A stretch of 64,000 bases of DNA. Source: Multifurca ochricompacta (Eukaryota > Basidiomycota > Agaricomycetes > Russulales > Russulaceae). The notes below the pieces were generated by a model. That model did not search any database and was not told where the DNA came from. It worked only from the letters and a program-made list of their open reading frames with translations. Positions 30,694 through 41,300 of this stretch are shown piece by piece; positions within the stretch are counted from its first letter, which is position 1; every line of letters starts with the position of its first letter. Where the stretch lies: assembly GCA_022496185.1 (NCBI GenBank), contig WTXG01000195.1, forward strand, positions 1-64,000, read 5' to 3'. The position numbers and the translations under genes are program-made.

Positions 30694-31325
30694 GTGAGTC
30701 TTGTCATCTGCTTTGCATATTTGCGATATTGGCTATTGAGTGTCGTTTGTAATGTGAGGGTCTTCCGCAGTCTCATTACCTCAGCTTTGAGATGCAGAAG
30801 GCGCATGTCATTCATGACTTCATCGATCGCAAATGCCCGGGGGTCATCGGCTGCAAGGTGCCCCAGTTGTTCATTGCTCATTGTGTGGTGAAGCCAACCT
30901 GTGTATCTCTCCTCCAAGTGGACTGGGGCCCTGTAGACAGGCCCATCCTTCTTCATGCATCCTGCAATGTCCATGCCACCATTGGTATAGAATATATACT
31001 TAGCTATGACCTTCTCTCCATCAGCCATCGTGATTTCGAGTGGGAAGTACATGGATGAGTTTGGGTTGTTGGCAAAGAAGGGGAACTTGGGAATGTTGTC
31101 ATCTTGCTCCATGTTAAGGAGGTCATTCAGGTGGGGTTCTTCGGAGTGAGTGAAGTTGTCATTGGGGTTCGGCGATTGGGTCTTGACTCGTTCTGCAGCA
31201 GCTTCGTAGTCAATAGGGGAAGAGGGACAGGTCAAGGGATGGGCAGAGGGGAAGGCCTTGATGACCACCATAGTGGCAGTGAAGGCATTGATGGCAGCAG
31301 AGGCAGCAATGAAAGAAGAGTTCAT
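30694..31325 (-). pseudogene. Gypsy-5 accessory ORF, C-terminus cut off
   Basis: An open frame of about 216 residues: MNSSFIAASAAINAF, HSEEPHLNDLLNMEQDDN, FPFFANNPNSSMYFPLEITM, YIFYTNGGMDIAGCMKKDGP and VYRAPVHLEERYTGWLHH. It is cut in the coiled coil (QYRKYAKQMTRL) by the gypsy-4 LTR. Protein-level agreement with the other copies is high although the DNA has diverged. Confidence 0.75.
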
Positions 31326-31419
31326 AGTGGAAATGAGTCTGGGTAGGACATTGATTTGGAGGGCATTGTTCTAAGGAGTGGGGTTGGAGGTCCTCTCTCT
31401 TTTAACTAGCTTTTGGGTG

Positions 31420-32700
31420 CTTGGGGATGTCGTAAGTGGAATTCTGTGATAAGGTCTGGGGCAAAGATATTTCCAGCCGGTTCCCAGGAGTTGTCAGAGT
31501 CTGGGAAACCTTTCCACTTGATCAGGTAATGCAGCTTATGCCCTCAGCCTCAATGTGCGGAGTTCATAATCTGCTCCACCTCCCATTCCACTTCTCCATC
31601 AACTAGTTCTGGTGGGGGCCTTGGGAAGTTTTCCCCATGAATCGAAGTTTCTTTGTATGGGGTCAGGAGTTTGGCATGGAATACCAGGTGGATCTTCCAT
31701 GTGGGAGGAAGTTCGAGTTCATATGACACATCTGACAGCTTCTGCATGATTCTGAAAGGTCCGTGACATTGGGGCACTAGCTTAGCTGTGGGGTGTGATG
31801 TATGGATGTGCTTCCCTTCCAGCCAGACCAGCTCATTGGTCTGATAAGGTGTGAACTTCGAGGGCTTTTCAAGTAAAGTCTGCTGTGCCTTTAGTAAGTT
31901 CTCATTGGCCGATTTCCTGACTTCATCCCATTGGCTGATTCGTTGTGAGGCAGTAGGAACATTTGTGGGTTTGTCAGTCCATGTGGTACATAGGGTCCAT
32001 CCCATGATAAGGGAAAATGGGGGAGTTTTTGTCATGCCATTTGGCCAGGAGTTGTGTGCAAACTCCGCAGTTGCTAACCAATCAGCCCAATCATCTTGTC
32101 ATCCATTGCACCAGAATTGAAGATACTGTTCTAGCCATTGGTTGGTGCGCTCGGATTGTCCATCTGTTTGGGGTGATAGGCAGTTGAAATATTCTGCTTC
32201 ACGTCTAGGATGTTGCATAATGCTCTAGTGAATGTCAAGGTAAAACATGGATCTCAGTTGGAGATGATTTTTCTGGGAGGCCATAATGTCTGTAGACATG
32301 ATCAGGTAGAGTTTGGCCACTTCTTCTGCTGTGATGGACTTGTTACATGGTATGAATAATGCTGCTTTGGAGCAGTCATGGTCTGTGACAGTTAGGATGG
32401 AGTCAAAACCTCTGGAGTTTGGTAGTTTGACTATGAAGTCCATGGCAATTGTCTGGAATGGCAGGGACATGGTGGGAGTGATGGGAAATATTGCCAGTGG
32501 ATGTGGGTGCATGTTCACTTTGTTGGCCTGGCAATCTGCGCATCCTTTCATGTATTCTTCTACGTCCTTTTTCATGTTTGGCCACCAGTAGTCTTGTTTG
32601 GCAAGAGCATAAGTGTTGGCAATGCCAGGGTGTCCAGCAGAGGGAGGTTGTGGTGAAAATGGATCACCCCCCTCTTAATGTTGTCACCAGTGGTGACAAC
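31420..32700 (-). pseudogene. Gypsy-5 integrase and chromodomain
   Basis: The frame 32575-32225 has MKKDVEEYMKGCADCQANK and AMDFIVKLPNSRG. The frame 32035-31550 has SLIMGWTLCTTWTDKPTNVP, WLEGKHIHTSHPTAKL, the GPY/F-like part and WKIHLVFHAKLLTPYKETS. The chromodomain (KVKGFPDSDNSWEP-like) lies at about 31470-31550 in another frame. One-base deletions break it. Confidence 0.75.
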
Positions 32701-34380
32701 AAGACGATCCCATCCTTCCACCAAAGACCATCAATCTTCTTTAAGTTATGTGCATCTGCCCATGATTGACACAACTGCTGATTCATATTTTGTGATACTT
32801 GAGCCCACAGATCCATGTCGTGAAGACTGATGACAGCTGTTCTCTGAAGACTTCTTCAGGGAGGACTGTGATATTATCGTTGTCATCCTCCCCACCATGC
32901 ATATCTGGTCTGTGACAGGCATCTGCTCATGCATTGCGACTTCCTGCGATATGTTTCAGGGTGAAGTTATACTCTTCCAACTCCAGGACTTCCCATGCTA
33001 CACGTCGACTGATTTTATGAGGTTCCTTCCAGTACAGGAGGTTGGAGTGGTCAGTGTGAATGATGGTTTTGTATGGGGTTCCAGCCAGGTAGGGACGCCA
33101 ATGATCAGGGCTTTACGATGGCTAACAGCTCTCAGTCCCAGATGTTGTAATTTGCTCAGCAGGGGAGAACATCTCTGAGTAAAAGGCAACTGGGTGAAGA
33201 AGTCCCATGGCATCCCTTTGGTTCAATACTGCCCCATTGCGAAGTGGGATGTGTCACTTCGAGCTCGAATGGTTTTCCAGGTTAGGTTGTAGGAGGACAG
33301 GTTCTGAGCCGACAATATCCTGAATTTCTTCGAAGGCATGCTGCTGATCCTTTCCCCAGCACCAAGGGGTATCTTTCTTAAGCAGGTCATTAAGGGGTCG
33401 CGATTCCTGAAAATCCTCGACAAAGCGCCGATAGAAGTTACAGAACCCTATGAAAGATTGGACATCTTTGATGTTTGGGTGTGGGCCACTCTGAATGCCT
33501 GTATCTTTACAGGATCCATCTGTACTTGCCCTTTTTCAGAATGACGCCTAGGTATTCGACGCTCAACTGTTCAAAGGAGCACTTTGCTGGTTTGAGGTAT
33601 AGGTCATGTTCATGTAGGATATCCAGTACCTGATGTACTCATTCAGTGGTGGGTCAAGTCATCTGTAGTGCTACCAATATATCATCCATATATACCACAA
33701 CTTCCCAGTGAGGATGAGGTCACGGAATATGTGATTCATCATGGATTGGAAGGTGGCAGGTGAGTTGGTAAGGCCAAAGAACATAACATTGGGTTCAACA
33801 ATCCCTGGTTAGTTTTAAAGGCAGCTTTGCATTGGTCTCCTTCTTTGATTCTGATATTGTTGTAACCCCAATGAATGTCCATTTTGAAATAAGGCTTTAT
33901 CTCACATGGTATCGATGAGTTCCGAGATGAGGGGAAGGGGGTAGGCATTCTTCACTGTGTAGTTGTTTATATGTGTAATCCTGGACAGGTCGGAGTTTTC
34001 TGTCTTTCTTCTTGATAAAGAAGAAGGTGATGCATATGGTGATTTAGATGGCGAATGTATCCTTTAGCCAGATGTTCTTCGAGAAATGTGTTAGTGCTGT
34101 TGTTCTGATTGGGATAGTGGGTAATTTTGCAATCTATTGCGCTGGCACATCAGGTACAAATTCAATGGCTGATCCCATGGTCGTGCTGGGGGAAAATGCT
34201 GTGATTCCTCTTCTGAGAACACCTTCCAATGCGATGGTAAGTTTCCGGCACCACTTCCTCAAATGTTTCTCCATATGTCCCTCAACTGCCTTCTGAGCCA
34301 GTTCTGATGCTTTAGTGACATAGCACTGACCGGGATCATCAAGTTCCACCTGTAATATCACTGCAGGCATGGTAGTCATA
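32701..34380 (-). pseudogene. Gypsy-5 reverse transcriptase and RNase H
   Basis: Pieces of all polymerase blocks are seen in three frames, for example MDIHWGYNNIRIKEGDQ at 33948-33739, an intact YMDD (minus strand, near 33685), KPAKCSFEQ near 33580 and the tether LTWKTI/ILSAQNLSS near 33300. Deletions of single bases roughly every 100 bp prevent any long frame. Confidence 0.72.
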
Positions 34381-36307
34381 TCCTAGTGATGTTATGAAGA
34401 CGGGGTAGAACTCTTTATCCATGGTCGCATCACTCCAATTGATTCTGGGCTCAAATGCTGCTAGCCATGGATATCCAAGAATGAGGTCTTCTTCTCCCAG
34501 GTTGGTAACGAGAAACGGATGACTTTTGTTTCTCTCCTACTTGGACATTGAGATCCGTGTAGTGTGTTATTTTCCTGCTCAATTAGCTGTCCCATCAATA
34601 TTCCATATGTTCTTTTCCTGGGGAAGTTCCTGCAGTCCCAGGCCCATGGTCCTTGCCATTCGTGGGCTGATAAAGTTATCGGTGGCTCCTGAATCTATCA
34701 GGATGTCATGGTGGCCGTCTTCTGTGTAGTCTCGAAATGCACTGGTATTTTCAAAGATTTGAAGTGACTAGTATACACAGAGGTTACATGTAATGCTCGT
34801 GCCCAGGCCGATGGGGTTGAGCCAATCAAAAATCCTTTTTCGCGAATGCTTTCTCTACTAGGATAGTGCATACTTCTTCACTTTCTTTCATCATATTGCC
34901 CATATATCATGGGCCTTCTCTTCTTTTGTTCATTTGTCTACTGTTGGCGGATTGTTGGCATCAGGGTGGGGGTGACAGTGGCTTCAGCGACCTGGGCTCC
35001 TTTCTTGGGGCAGTCGCGACATATGCCCTTGAGCTTTGCATCGAAAGCACCTTCCTCTTTCATCAAGTCTGCTGTTTGTCTTCCATGAGTGCAGCTCTGG
35101 CTCTGGTTCGATTGGCAGAGGTGTCCATAGCATTTGGGTCTTGGGGAGGCGGGTTTGACTCCAAATGCTGATCTCCACTGTCCTGTGTTTTCCTTTCTTT
35201 GTCTCGACCCCAAAGCGTGTTTGGAAGTTGAGATAATCCTGCTGCTGTGTTGTGCAGCATTGATCCATTGAGTCCAGCTATAGGATGGTGAAACTGGATA
35301 ATGTTCTTAACGAGTGGGTTTGGGAGCCTTGGGAGAAAAGGTCCAAGGTGGCTTCCTCATCCACATCATATCCAGCCCTGTTGGCTGTGCTTTGGAATTT
35401 GGCACATAACCATCTAAATCCCCTTTCTCCATTTGCAGGCCCTTTAGTTCTCGGGCAGCTTTCTGCTTTGCCTGCCCATCAGTGTAGGCATCTTTAAACC
35501 TCTGGGCAACCACATCCCAGAGTCCTTTGTTCGTGGTGGGACTTCCACTCTCCACTTGGTCATTCAGCCATTCAAGCTGTTCCATGGTCCAGTCATTGAC
35601 TGCTTCCCCTCGATCAATGAGAGAAAGAGGTTGGTGCCTGGAAGGGGTTTACAATTTGGGGAAATCATGGTTGAAGTTTCTGAAAGTTGTAAATTCCAGC
35701 ATAAACTTCCTGCTCTGGGAGCGATCTCCAGTGAATGTTTGGGAGTACTCCTGAGAGTCGCCCGATGATGGGGATTCCCGGGTGGCAACAAGGGGAGTGG
35801 GGGGAGGAGGAGGAGGAGGGACTGGTGCTGGATCTGGGCTGCGATGGTCACATTCTTTGTTGGGTAATGTGGTTGTGGATTGGGAGGATATTGTAGGAGT
35901 TGTCAATGCAGGGGCTCTGATTGTGACAACTTCTGGTGCAACCAGGGTGGTAGCTGCTGCTAATACTGGTGTGTCTTCACTGCTTTCATCTATGTATTCT
36001 TCGTTTTCTGAGTCAGTAACAATGGCGGGAGGGTTCTCTCTCCACAGTCCAAGCCCGAATTCTGGTGGAGCAGGTCTGGTTGTGACCCAAGAGTTTTGAC
36101 TGTCGAGTATCAGATACAATACCAAACCCTTTTCTCGTCGTCGTATTCTACCGGTTGGTATCTTCCGTCATGATAGATGTAGTATCCAAACTCGGTTTCA
36201 AAGTCTTTCCAAGCGGCAGAGCCAAGTACTTGTTGTGAAAGATTATTCTCGTCTCTGCGTTTGATAAGTTCTTCTTTAAACAGGGTCTGACTGCGGCTGG
36301 AAGCCAT
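34381..36307 (-). pseudogene. Gypsy-5 gag and protease
   Basis: Gag ATG at 36307 (MASSRSQTLFKEELI). Pieces: 36307-36110, 36125-35649 (VTIRAPALTTP, polyproline), 35585-35307 (AQRFKDAYTDGQAKQKAARE), and a nucleocapsid knuckle CFRCKAQGHMSRLP near 35050. Protease remnants with a DSGAT region lie near 34700. It is broken by small deletions. Confidence 0.75.
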
Positions 36308-36313
36308 GATGAG

Positions 36314-36324
36314 AGACTCGACTT
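36314..36324 (-). promoter_or_regulatory. Gypsy-5 self-priming site (undamaged)
   Basis: The minus strand reads AAGTCGAGTCT two bases after the 5' LTR. The LTR contains the same 11 bases on the plus strand at 36547-36557, so the transcript carries AGACTCGACTT near its 5' end, fully complementary to this site. There is no TGG start as in tRNA-primed elements. Confidence 0.75.
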
Positions 36325-36326
36325 GA

Positions 36327-36918
36327 TGTTACGTCCAGTGCGGGATGTTCCACATGACTTGTGTGACAGCTGTTCTTTGATGTTCAGATAAGAAGCCAAA
36401 AGGCCTCTTGGAGTTTCAATGTGACGAGTCAAAGTCAAAGGGGCTGTTCCCTAAGACAATGGTGAATGGAGAAGTGCCAAAAGCACTGAGACAACGAGTC
36501 AAGATTCAAAGGGGATGTCCAGAAGACAGGCACTGATGTATTCAATAAGTCGAGTCTAAGGTCTACACTGTAGCTATGCAGACTTATATACGTAACAGGT
36601 GGGGTCTAAAGATAAGGAATGGAGTCAAGTGGGTCCAATATATGAAAGCAGAGGGCTAGAGCCTGGCTTCTGATCAGGAATTAAGTAAGTGTCTGGTCTT
36701 AGAGATAAGAAGATAAGAGATAGGAAGATAAGAGATAAGAAGGCATAGGCAAGCACAAACATGAGTCAATATGTACAAAGGCAGTCATGGGGAAGGGAGT
36801 AAGGCATGTGACAGATCCCAGGACTGGGACATGATCAAGAAATGAAGGGTAGGCAGAAGAGAGGGATTCTCGTTGGGGAGAGTGAAGAAAAGAGGGTCAC
36901 TCAGTCCTAGTCATAACA
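36327..36918 (-). repeat. Gypsy-5 5' LTR
   Basis: It begins TGTTACGTCCAGTGCGGG and ends CATAACA, 592 bp. The minus strand carries TATATAAG near 36585 and AGACTCGACTT at 36557-36547. The right flank is TGCAT; the matching left flank is lost with the 3' end. Confidence 0.9.
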
Positions 36919-37082
36919 TGCATGAACATTGCATTCACTGGTAGCATCTACTTTTGCAGCTGTATAGGTGCAGACACTTATTGCAGCCATTGAAGGCGCA
37001 GAAAATGTTTATTGTGGCCATTAAAGGCGCAGAGTGTGTATTGCAGCCATAAAGGTGCAAGATGCCCACCAGGGCCCATGTC
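36919..37082. repeat. Short tandem repeat, about 36 bp unit
   Basis: Three imperfect units containing GCAGCCATTGAAGGCGCAGA-like sequence lie at 36981-37062. No gene is seen in the rest. Confidence 0.6.
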
Positions 37083-37400
37083 ACAGCCAGGTGTGTGCTG
37101 TGTCAAGGTCAGAAAATCATTCGAGTTCAAGACAACTAGATCAAGATCAAGTCTTTAATCAAGACGAGTCAAGCCCACACTAGTTAGAGGGGTGTGCGCG
37201 AGATATGGGATCGAGCAGCAACGCTAAGTCCTGCCACAAGCTACTGGGGTTCAAAGACCCTCTAAGATGCGACTTAGGAGGGCTCAAAGGGGATTCTTGG
37301 TGAGTCAAATGAACACCTGTATTGAGCACAGGAGAACAGACTTAGAGTCTGTTCGTCTCAGAACTACATAGTTTAAATACAGTCCAGTCGCTATCAGAGA
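37083..37400 (+). repeat. Family-R repeat copy
   Basis: It starts TGTCACAGCCAGGTG, shares block order with 7933-8180 and 38034-38350: AAGCCCACA, a GTCCTGC region, a stem-loop (37258-37276), CCTGTATT, then GAACAGACTTAGAGTCTG and TTTAAATACAG. It looks like an LTR or leader of an otherwise unseen element. Confidence 0.6.
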
Positions 37401-37657
37401 TAAGGGTCTAGCCAGTAAGATAAAGTGATGTAGATATAGTAGAATGATATCATACTATGTCATAGTGATCTCATGGCTACGTCAACTACATCATGTAAGT
37501 ACAAAGGATGGGCTAGACCAAGACACAAACAAGCAACAGAGGGGTTGCGCCCTCTGTGATATACAGTCAGTTAACCTAGTTAGATAGATTAGCTGATACA
37601 ACCCATGCAGTCATTCCAGACAGTCAAGAAGAAAAGAAAGGATAATCAGACCATCAC

Positions 37658-38015
37658 AGCCCATAACCTATAGAACAGGTATGGCACAGCCTACACTAGA
37701 TACTACATTACTGCTAGCTATCTCACCTTTGTTTTACTTTGAGACTTAGATGCAGTCATTAATGTGATAGCAACTGCTTAATCTATAGCAGTTATACAGT
37801 AGTTTATATACAATTTAATGTACTATATCGGCTACTTAATTATACAAGTGTGTTATCTCGTTATTGATGTGATTTGATCACATGCCCGATCTTAGATGTA
37901 TATTCTAAGTAATCTAGCTAATTATGAATGCATTCTTACTTGCATTATCTACACGTGATCACAATCATGTCGTACCACTATCCCAGAGCCTCTGTACCAG
38001 TATCTTGGTTCAACA
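37658..38015 (-). repeat. Copia-type LTR with half-tRNA primer site
   Basis: Read on the minus strand, the LTR begins TGTTGAACCAAG (38015) and ends TTCTATA (37669), followed at once by GGTTATGGGCT (37668-37658), the initiator-tRNA half site. No copia coding region follows; 37400-37657 would be its leader. It lies between two family-R copies. Confidence 0.65.
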
Positions 38016-38033
38016 AAGGGTAAGTCGATTCAG

Positions 38034-38350
38034 GTGTCAGGGTGAGCCACAGAGGGCCAGGGTCAAGGATCAAGGTCAAGGCTGCTGAAGCAAGTCAATT
38101 CAAGGTCAAAGCAAACTACAAGGAGCTGCAGTCAAGGTTCAAGATGCCCACAAGTTACAAGAAGGGCATGCGTGCAAGAAGTGAGTTGAAGCAGTGGCAA
38201 TAGGCCCTGCTAGAGGTCTGGGGTGAAGGCTCCCTAAGTTGCAGCTTAGGGAGTTCAAGGGAATTCTGGGGTGAAGCACAGTAAACCTGTATTAGATACA
38301 AGAGAACAGACTTAAAGTCTGTCTCTACTTAGTGTGTCCTCCTTAAATAC
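38034..38350 (+). repeat. Family-R repeat copy
   Basis: It starts TGTCAGGGTGAGCCACAG and has the same blocks as 37083-37400, including the perfect stem-loop at 38231-38254 and GAACAGACTTAAAGTCTG. The two copies flank the minus-strand copia LTR as direct repeats, so the pair may be LTRs of one element or one repeat duplicated. Confidence 0.58.
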
Positions 38351-38649
38351 AAGTAGTCTAGTGTCTTTGTAAGTAAAGGAGAATATTCAGTATAGTAAAG
38401 TAAAGGTCCATGTGAATCTCCAGTGGAGATTGAGACAGGAAATGTAAGTGGTGTTGCACCCACTCTAAAAGCAAATGAGTGTCAGTCCAAGTTAGTCCAA
38501 GTCTGAAAATCAGATCAGATAAGAAAAGATCATCAACTCCAGTCACATGACTCAGAGTAAGAAGTTGAAATGTTGAAACAAAAGTCGAACGTGCACAGGT
38601 CAAAAAACTGTCACAAAATGTCACACATGCATCACAAGTGTGTCACAAA
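38351..38649. other. Stretch without a recognised gene
   Basis: It contains several TGTCACA motifs (38600-38680), but no convincing coding sequence or complete repeat. Confidence 0.4.
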
Positions 38650-39125
38650 CCGTTACATTGACAAAAAGTGTCACAGTTGATCATGCTTCGGAAGGCATAA
38701 ATCTTGGTGTTTTCATCCACTGTAGCATGAGTAGCATGGGTGGACCATTCTTGGTACCAGTCATTGAAGGGGTGAGTGCCTTGGTGAATTTCATACATGG
38801 CTTTGGTGGACAGGAGGCAACTCTCTACTGGAATGAACTGTTTCTCAAAGTCAATTCTGAAGTGGTCCCAGGTCCCAAAGGAAGGGGGGTTGGCTTGGAG
38901 TGCAGTGTTGGTGTGGTCTCTGGCCCATTCTCCTGCTGGTGTATCAAGTTTAAAGTGGGTGAGGGCTGCAGAGACTCATCTACTCTCATCAGTGAAGGCT
39001 CCTTCATTTAGGTAGTAGTAGTTGGCTAATTGGGACCAGAAGCATTCTGCTTTAGAGGCTTGGCCATCAAAAGATTCTGGGGGTGATCCCAGGATCTTTC
39101 CACTGGAGACAGCAGCAGTGCTCAT
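38650..39125 (-). pseudogene. Gag of a second gypsy family
   Basis: The minus-strand ATG at 39125 gives MSTAAVSSGKILGSPPESFD, then KAECFWSQLANYYYLNE, a TGA, then FGTWDHFRIDFEKQFIP and the YEIHQGTHPFNDWYQEWS block, a retrotransposon-gag domain. It differs completely from the gypsy-1 to -6 gag. The frame is lost at 38650 and no pol follows. Confidence 0.7.
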
Positions 39126-39224
39126 GATGTTCAGGGGTGTTGGTGTCTTGAGAGGATGTGAGGCTATGATGGTAGCAGTGGAGGCGAGGGATATTGATGG
39201 GAGAGTAGGAGGGTTCTAAGAGTG

Positions 39225-40380
39225 ATAGCATGAAGGGATTGTTCTACTGCTTCAAGGGACTGGGATACTTCTTCTTCATCAGAGGTGATGGAGGCAACAG
39301 GGAATTGAACACAGTGGTTGTTAAGATAAACCCAGGCTTTATGGTTTTCAGACCAATGGACTTCCTTTCCATTGTATGTTCTGTAGAATGTGTGAGAATC
39401 AAGGTTGCTGATGAGGTCGATGTTAGGGAAATTACTGAGGTATTCTTTTGCAAGAAGGATGCAACTGTCTCAGAGGCATCTCCAGTCAGTTCCAAGAGTC
39501 TGAGTATAGTAGTTTTCTTCTTTCCAGGTAGCAACAAAAGCACTGTCATTGTAGTCAAAGATGGGATGGGTAAAGCCAAAGGGGACCTGAGCTAGTTCTT
39601 CAGCAGTAAGAGGTCATTCTGAGGTCATTCAGAGTGGGTACTAAGGCAGTATGTAGTCCACCCTTGGGCATTCCAGGCATAGTAGACTTGATAGGCTGGG
39701 CAAAGGATGGCACAGTCTAAATGATAGTTGCGGATGTTTCTGTGGATCCAGTAATACTCTTCAACTATTCCTGGGGCAGAGATAACAATGCAAAGTTGCC
39801 AAAGGAGGTTTTCAAAGTACAGGGGGTCTGTGGTGATATGATTAGCTTCACTCAAGGGATGGTAGACATCAAGATGATTGGCTCTTTGAGTTGCAAGTTG
39901 AGTGGAACAATGAAGGTGGAATTCTTGTAGTTCACTGGGGTTTTGAGTGGGTAGTGTCCTAGAGACGAAGATATCTGTGACAGGGTAGATGTGGTTGACT
40001 TGGTGACCAATGGAAGGGGATTGAGACCAAGACTGATCTGATTCTACAACTGGGAGGTTCAGGAAGGGTGTTGATGTTGAGGCAAGCTGGGTGGATGTTG
40101 GTGGGATGGGGGAGTAGTTTAGGTGGGCAAGGAAAGGCTCTGGGACAGGGGGAATTGGTCACTCTGGCATTGGTACACTAGGACTGGGGTGGGTTTGTGC
40201 TCTTTGTCTCCTGGAGGTGTGATGGGGGGCAGGTGTGGCAGGTGTGTTGTTATTGCTACATCTTCTAGGGTTTCTTCTTCTTTCTTGGGGGGAGTTGGAC
40301 TGACTTCTTCTGTGTTGGGATGCCAGGTTGATAGCCCAGTCAGTAATACTAGCCACAATGCAAAGGAGTTTTTTATTTCT
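39225..40380 (-). pseudogene. Upstream ORF of the second gypsy family
   Basis: The minus strand reads a proline/Glu-rich start (40358-40119), then LLWQLCIVISAPGIVEEYYW and CPAYQVYYAWNAQGWTTYCL (39855-39625), then QVPFGFTHPIFDYNDSAFVA and KEVHWSENHKAWVYLNNHC (39590-39240), with a TGA among others. The order N-terminal ORF then gag suggests a two-part gag region. I do not recognise the first domain. Confidence 0.6.
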
Positions 40381-40531
40381 TTTTCCCTACTTAGATTGAA
40401 TAATGCGAAGGTAAGTATGTATCAAAGGCTGAAGGCCTCCACAATACTATGCCTGGGGGGGTAGGGGGGGTGTCTGGATGAAAATTACAGGTACAGAGGT
40501 CAATGTCACAGAGGCAGTGCCATGTGGATAC
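40381..40531. other. Gap before copia-B
   Basis: This has a G-rich tract (CTGGGGGGGTAGGGGGGG, about 40452-40469), otherwise nothing recognised. The five bases before copia-B are GATAC. Confidence 0.4.
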
Positions 40532-40936
40532 TGTTGGAAATGGATCAATATGGCCAGGTCGGATCAATCACTAAGTGTGTGGTACTAACAAGCAAGTTGT
40601 GTGTTGTGCAGTAGCACATGGACTGCGTTTCACCTTCCTGTGAATAGTTTGATACCTTACTTGATTAGACACAATCCTTCTGAATCTTGGTTACTATAAG
40701 CACACTCATTTACAGTATTTAAAGGATGCTTTTACTGTACAGTTCACTTCAGTTCTGACCATCATAACTGAAGTGAGTATTTTGTTATCTTATCTTTACC
40801 TATGTAGCTAACATGTACTAGTGACAACTACCATTCTAGGTAAAGACTAATATATTGTTAGTTCTAACCATCACAACTGAATTATAACTACCATTCTAGG
40901 TAGTTTGGATTATCTAACCTCAGGCTGCATTCTTTA
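40532..40936 (+). repeat. Copia-B 5' LTR
   Basis: It begins TGTTGGAAATGGATC and ends GCATTCTTTA just before the primer site, about 405 bp. It contains two inexact copies of a TTCTGACC/AACTGAA(G)T block with ACCATTCTAGGTA. It matches 45355-45754 closely. Confidence 0.85.
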
Positions 40937-40947
40937 GGTTATGGGCC
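40937..40947 (+). promoter_or_regulatory. Copia-B primer-binding site
   Basis: GGTTATGGGCC, identical to the copia-C site at 17779 and complementary to the anticodon arm of initiator tRNA-Met. Confidence 0.8.
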
Positions 40948-41300
40948 TTGGCTGTAACTGAATTAATCCAGAAGAAGATCAAATTTCATACACAAGCTTC
41001 CTTACTCAGTAATTCACACATTTTTGCATCTCCCGATAAGGCAAGCCTCTGTTCTTTTGTAGTCCTATTCCCTGGTCCCTGGAACCAGTGGATCGGTGTA
41101 GACTGGGCCCCTCACTGGGCTTTGTGCGAGCCATGCGATGGAGTGTGGCAATGCTGAAGCATGTGTGAGCAATCCCTAATTGGGACTGGACCCTTTGCAG
41201 TTCAGAGCATACAGTTGGATACATCAGGACTTGATTGGTCTTCATGACCTGGGTCTGACAGCTCCTCTACCCAGATTGGAAATCGTCACTTACATGCACC

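Larger units (their letters stand above)
30694..36918 (-). mobile_element. Gypsy-5: Ty3/gypsy chromovirus, 3' end lost
   Basis: A minus-strand element with 5' LTR (36327-36918), self-priming site, gag, protease, polymerase, integrase, chromodomain and most of the accessory ORF. It ends at 30694 inside the accessory ORF, where the gypsy-4 LTR begins; the zinc-knuckle ORF and 3' LTR are missing. Single-base deletions are very frequent in 31.4-36.3 kb, more than in gypsy-3 or -4. Confidence 0.88.
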
